From Methylomarinum sp050304855 (GTDB lineage Bacteria > Pseudomonadota > Gammaproteobacteria > Methylococcales > Methylomonadaceae): a stretch of DNA of 7,238 nucleotides. Below are positions 6,090 through 7,238 of the stretch, piece after piece (position 1 is the first letter of the stretch; each line of letters opens with the position of its first letter). Location of the stretch: assembly GCA_050304855.1 (NCBI GenBank), contig JBNLEI010000097.1, forward strand, positions 1 to 7,238, read 5' to 3'. The notes beneath the pieces are model-generated. The model made no database searches. It was not told where the DNA came from and was given only the letters and a program-made list of their open reading frames with translations. A program made the translations under genes and the position numbers.

Positions 6090-7238
6090 TTAGGTCGTCG
6101 CCTCTGTTACGACTGCTTGCGGGAACTGTAACGTGAACGACATGCCGCCGCCTTTCGCTTCAGTCAGGTTTAGTTGCGCCTGGTGCAGATCGGCGATTTC
6201 CCTCACGATCGCCAGGCCCAGTCCGCAGCCTTTACCTGGGCTGCCAGGGATGCGGTAGAAGCGCTCGAATATTTTGTCATGTTCGACGGCTGGTATGCCC
6301 GGTCCGTCGTCGGTCACGATCAGGCAGGGCGACGGTTGCTTCGACACGCGCACGACGATATTGCCGTTGGGACGACCATAGGTGATTGCATTGTCCAGCA
6401 AATTTGTCAACAACTCTCCCAGCAACGTTTGATCTCCCTTCACCGGAACGCTGGTTCCGGGGTCGTCGAAACTCAGTTCGATACCTTTCTGCAAGGCTTT
6501 CGGCACCCACGCGATAGAGGTGTTGCGGGCGAGGGCTCTCAGGTCGATCGTCTCGAAGCGGTAATTGCCTTCGATCGGGCCGGAGCGCGCCAACAGCAAT
6601 AACTGATTGATCGTATGCGAGGCGCGATCGGCACTGTGTCGAATCTGCGTCAGAGCCGGCTGCATCGCATTGATGTCTTTTTCGCGTTGCGCCCGTTCCG
6701 CCTGCAGTTTCAACCCCGCCAAGGGCGTTCGCAGCTGATGTGCGGCATTGGCGACGAAGCGTTGTTGCGCGGCGATGGCGGCGGCGAGCCGGCCCAGCAA
6801 ATGATTGATTGTGTCGGTCAGCGTTCTTACCTCGGCGAGAACGTGCGTTTCCGGTATCGGGCTCAAATCGCGCGGTGAGCGCTGCGCGATTTCGTCGGTT
6901 AATCGATGCAACGGCGCCAAGCCCCGGTTCATGCCCTTGAACAGATAGAGACTGATCAGCAGGGTCAGCAGCAGTTGCGGCGCCAGATCGGCCAGTAATA
7001 TATCGGCCATCATGTCGCGGCGTTTGTTCAGGGTCTCGGCGACATGGATGTAGATGTTTTCCGGCAGATCGTCGCCAGGAACGCGCATGGATACCACGCG
7101 GATCGCTTCGTCGCGAATGGTTGCGTTGAAAAAATACGGTTTGCTCCAGTCGACGACGATGTCGGGTTCGGGCAGAAACTGGTCGCCGGCCAGCACGCCG
7201 CTGTTTTCGGCGATGATTTTGAAGTAGGTTTTGTCGAC
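6090..7238 (-). CDS. Sensor histidine kinase of the TctE/QseC type, N-terminus missing
   Basis: The frame is open to the right edge, so the 5' end lies outside; 382 residues are visible, numbered here from the edge. The first part (VDKTYFKIIAENSG, then VLAGDQFLPEP and RVVSMRV) resembles the 2CSK_N periplasmic sensor domain. A membrane helix follows at about 85-100 and a HAMP-like linker. The phosphoacceptor box is NAAHQLRTPLAG with His167. The ATPase domain shows the N box NLLDNA (Asn283), G1 DDGPGIP (310-316), the F box KIFERFYR and G2 GCGLGLAIV (337-345). All catalytic motifs are intact. The protein should autophosphorylate and pass phosphate to a response regulator, probably encoded just upstream beyond 7238. 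The gene ends in tandem stops, TAA TAG, and is GC-rich (38 of 60 in bases 6181-6240). A GTG at 7196 is internal, not the start. Confidence 0.93.
   Translation of the reverse strand, partial: VDKTYFKIIAENSGVLAGDQFLPEPDIVVDWSKPYFFNATIRDEAIRVVSMRVPGDDLPENIYIHVAETLNKRRDMMADILLADLAPQLLLTLLISLYLFKGMNRGLAPLHRLTDEIAQRSPRDLSPIPETHVLAEVRTLTDTINHLLGRLAAAIAAQQRFVANAAHQLRTPLAGLKLQAERAQREKDINAMQPALTQIRHSADRASHTINQLLLLARSGPIEGNYRFETIDLRALARNTSIAWVPKALQKGIELSFDDPGTSVPVKGDQTLLGELLTNLLDNAITYGRPNGNIVVRVSKQPSPCLIVTDDGPGIPAVEHDKIFERFYRIPGSPGKGCGLGLAIVREIADLHQAQLNLTEAKGGGMSFTLQFPQAVVTEATT

Noticed and set aside
6174..6602. A 142-codon plus-strand open frame inside the histidine kinase gene
   Set aside because: It is antisense to the intact ATPase domain of the kinase; GC-rich coding sequence commonly gives such shadows.

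Overview
The window looks like a chromosomal piece of a gammaproteobacterium, possibly a methanotroph-like member of the Methylococcales. That taxonomic guess is weak: it rests on the protein style (a nitroreductase tail, a TctE/QseC-type kinase, a FecR plus CHASE2 signalling pair) and a mid-range base composition, not on a marker gene.

Layout. Position 2-193 (+) is the C-terminal end of a nitroreductase-family protein. Position 277-810 (+) is a strikingly AT-rich gene for a DUF4375/DMP19-like protein. A REP-like palindrome lies 7 bases after its stop. Facing it is a two-gene operon on the minus strand: an exported LysM-FecR protein with three Ig-like repeats (3798-5432), followed 3 bases later by a large CHASE2-PAS-GGDEF-EAL membrane protein (990-3794). 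Upstream of this operon is a 657-base stretch with no convincing intact gene. It holds a possible promoter with a palindrome, a nested inverted-repeat element, a stretch that reads like protein in three successive frames, a small hairpin and a second copy of the REP-like palindrome. Position 6090-7238 (-) is a sensor histidine kinase whose N-terminus lies outside the window.

How the genes may work together. The clearest functional unit is the minus-strand operon. The LysM-FecR protein should sit in the periplasm, bound to peptidoglycan and tethered by a C-terminal membrane segment. The CHASE2 protein has a large periplasmic sensor region and cytoplasmic domains that make and break cyclic di-GMP. 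Their stop-start coupling suggests the two are made together and act as one envelope-to-c-di-GMP signalling unit. This is inference; neither partner's ligand can be read from the sequence.

Base composition is mosaic. Sample 60-base lines give about 57% G+C in the nitroreductase, 63% in the kinase, 38-50% in the operon and 30% in the DUF4375-like gene. The repeats and decayed-looking sequence lie at the edges of the lower-GC block, which fits a history of insertion and decay between two older, GC-richer flanks.
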